From Pezizomycotina sp. ARF18 (lineage: Eukaryota; Ascomycota), in the NCBI GenBank assembly GCA_002224055.1, contig AZLU01000004.1:387405-451404 (forward strand): a DNA stretch of 64,000 nucleotides. Reading direction: 5' to 3'. Position 1 is the first letter of the stretch; each line of letters opens with the position of its first letter. Shown here piece after piece: positions 63,801 through 64,000 of this stretch. The notes beneath the pieces were generated by a model. That model saw only the letters and a list, made by a program, of their open reading frames with translations. It did not search any database and was not told where the DNA came from. A program made the position numbers and the translations under genes.

Positions 63801-64000
63801 ATATTTTGTGTTCCATTAGTGAGTCTATTTGATATTCATCCAGAATATTCCCGTATGCCGCCTACGATGATAGTATCGTTAGAAGCCGTTAAAACATTCG
63901 ATAAGTTTTGTCACGGAGCACAGCTTCTAATAACGGCATGAAGCTATGCTGTCCCGGTGCCGTATATTATCAGATTTCTTTTTCAGGAATAACGTGCGTT
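60840..64000. other. eroded gene-free DNA to the right edge
   Basis: Homopolymer-poor DNA like 17-27 kb; one A12 run at about 62,370. The longest frames (61,977-62,267 and 62,865-63,158 on the minus strand) have no recognisable domain. No coding region, RNA gene or repeat family was identified. Confidence 0.5.

Overview
The window looks like nuclear DNA of a filamentous ascomycete (Pezizomycotina). The support is the set of recognisable genes (TRAPPII subunit Trs130, an Rcf2-type HIG1 protein, a Nce102-like MARVEL protein, a DUF202 protein, a fungal 6-phosphofructo-2-kinase/fructose-2,6-bisphosphatase, a six-blade kelch protein and a large ankyrin-type repeat protein), short GT-AG introns of about 59-120 nt, and long pyrimidine-rich leaders. 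Only seven recognisable genes in 64 kb, separated by 4-10 kb of eroded DNA, suggests a large, repeat-rich, gene-sparse genome. A truffle-like Pezizomycete would fit, but that is inference.

Layout. 0.4-5.5 kb: large ankyrin-type gene, plus strand. 5.5-10.4 kb: no gene seen. 10.4-15.5 kb: leader and coding region of the bifunctional PFK-2/FBPase-2 enzyme, plus. 17-27 kb: old eroded DNA with diverged tandem repeats, a collinear 3.5-kb duplication and a 39-bp palindromic insertion with a 9-bp target duplication. 27.3-27.8 kb: MARVEL gene, minus. 29.4-35.1 kb: Trs130, minus, divergent from a DUF202 gene at 35.7-36.4 kb, plus. 36.4-44.4 kb: eroded DNA without genes. 44.4-45.4 kb: Rcf2 homologue, minus. 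45.4-53.2 kb: homopolymer-rich DNA, no gene recognised. 53.3-54.2 kb: broken coding-like stretch. 56.3-59.1 kb: kelch gene, plus. 59.1-64 kb: gene-free eroded DNA.

The most important property for a reader is that none of the conserved genes is an intact open reading frame. Each is broken by one-base frame changes, and where I could judge the expected codon series the change is usually a missing base inside a run of identical bases. In the Rcf2 homologue four breaks all behave this way. This looks like an uncorrected consensus error of the assembly rather than decay of housekeeping genes, so coordinates below give the whole gene span and not a single open frame.

The genes share no pathway. 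They are independent housekeeping functions: glycolytic control, Golgi trafficking, respiratory supercomplexes, plasma-membrane organisation. I found no CRISPR, tRNA, rRNA, metabolic cluster or clear new system. The most unusual local structures are the mini palindromic insertion, the 276-bp tandem repeats with their 3.5-kb duplication, and the sharp contrast between homopolymer-rich gene neighbourhoods and homopolymer-poor eroded blocks.
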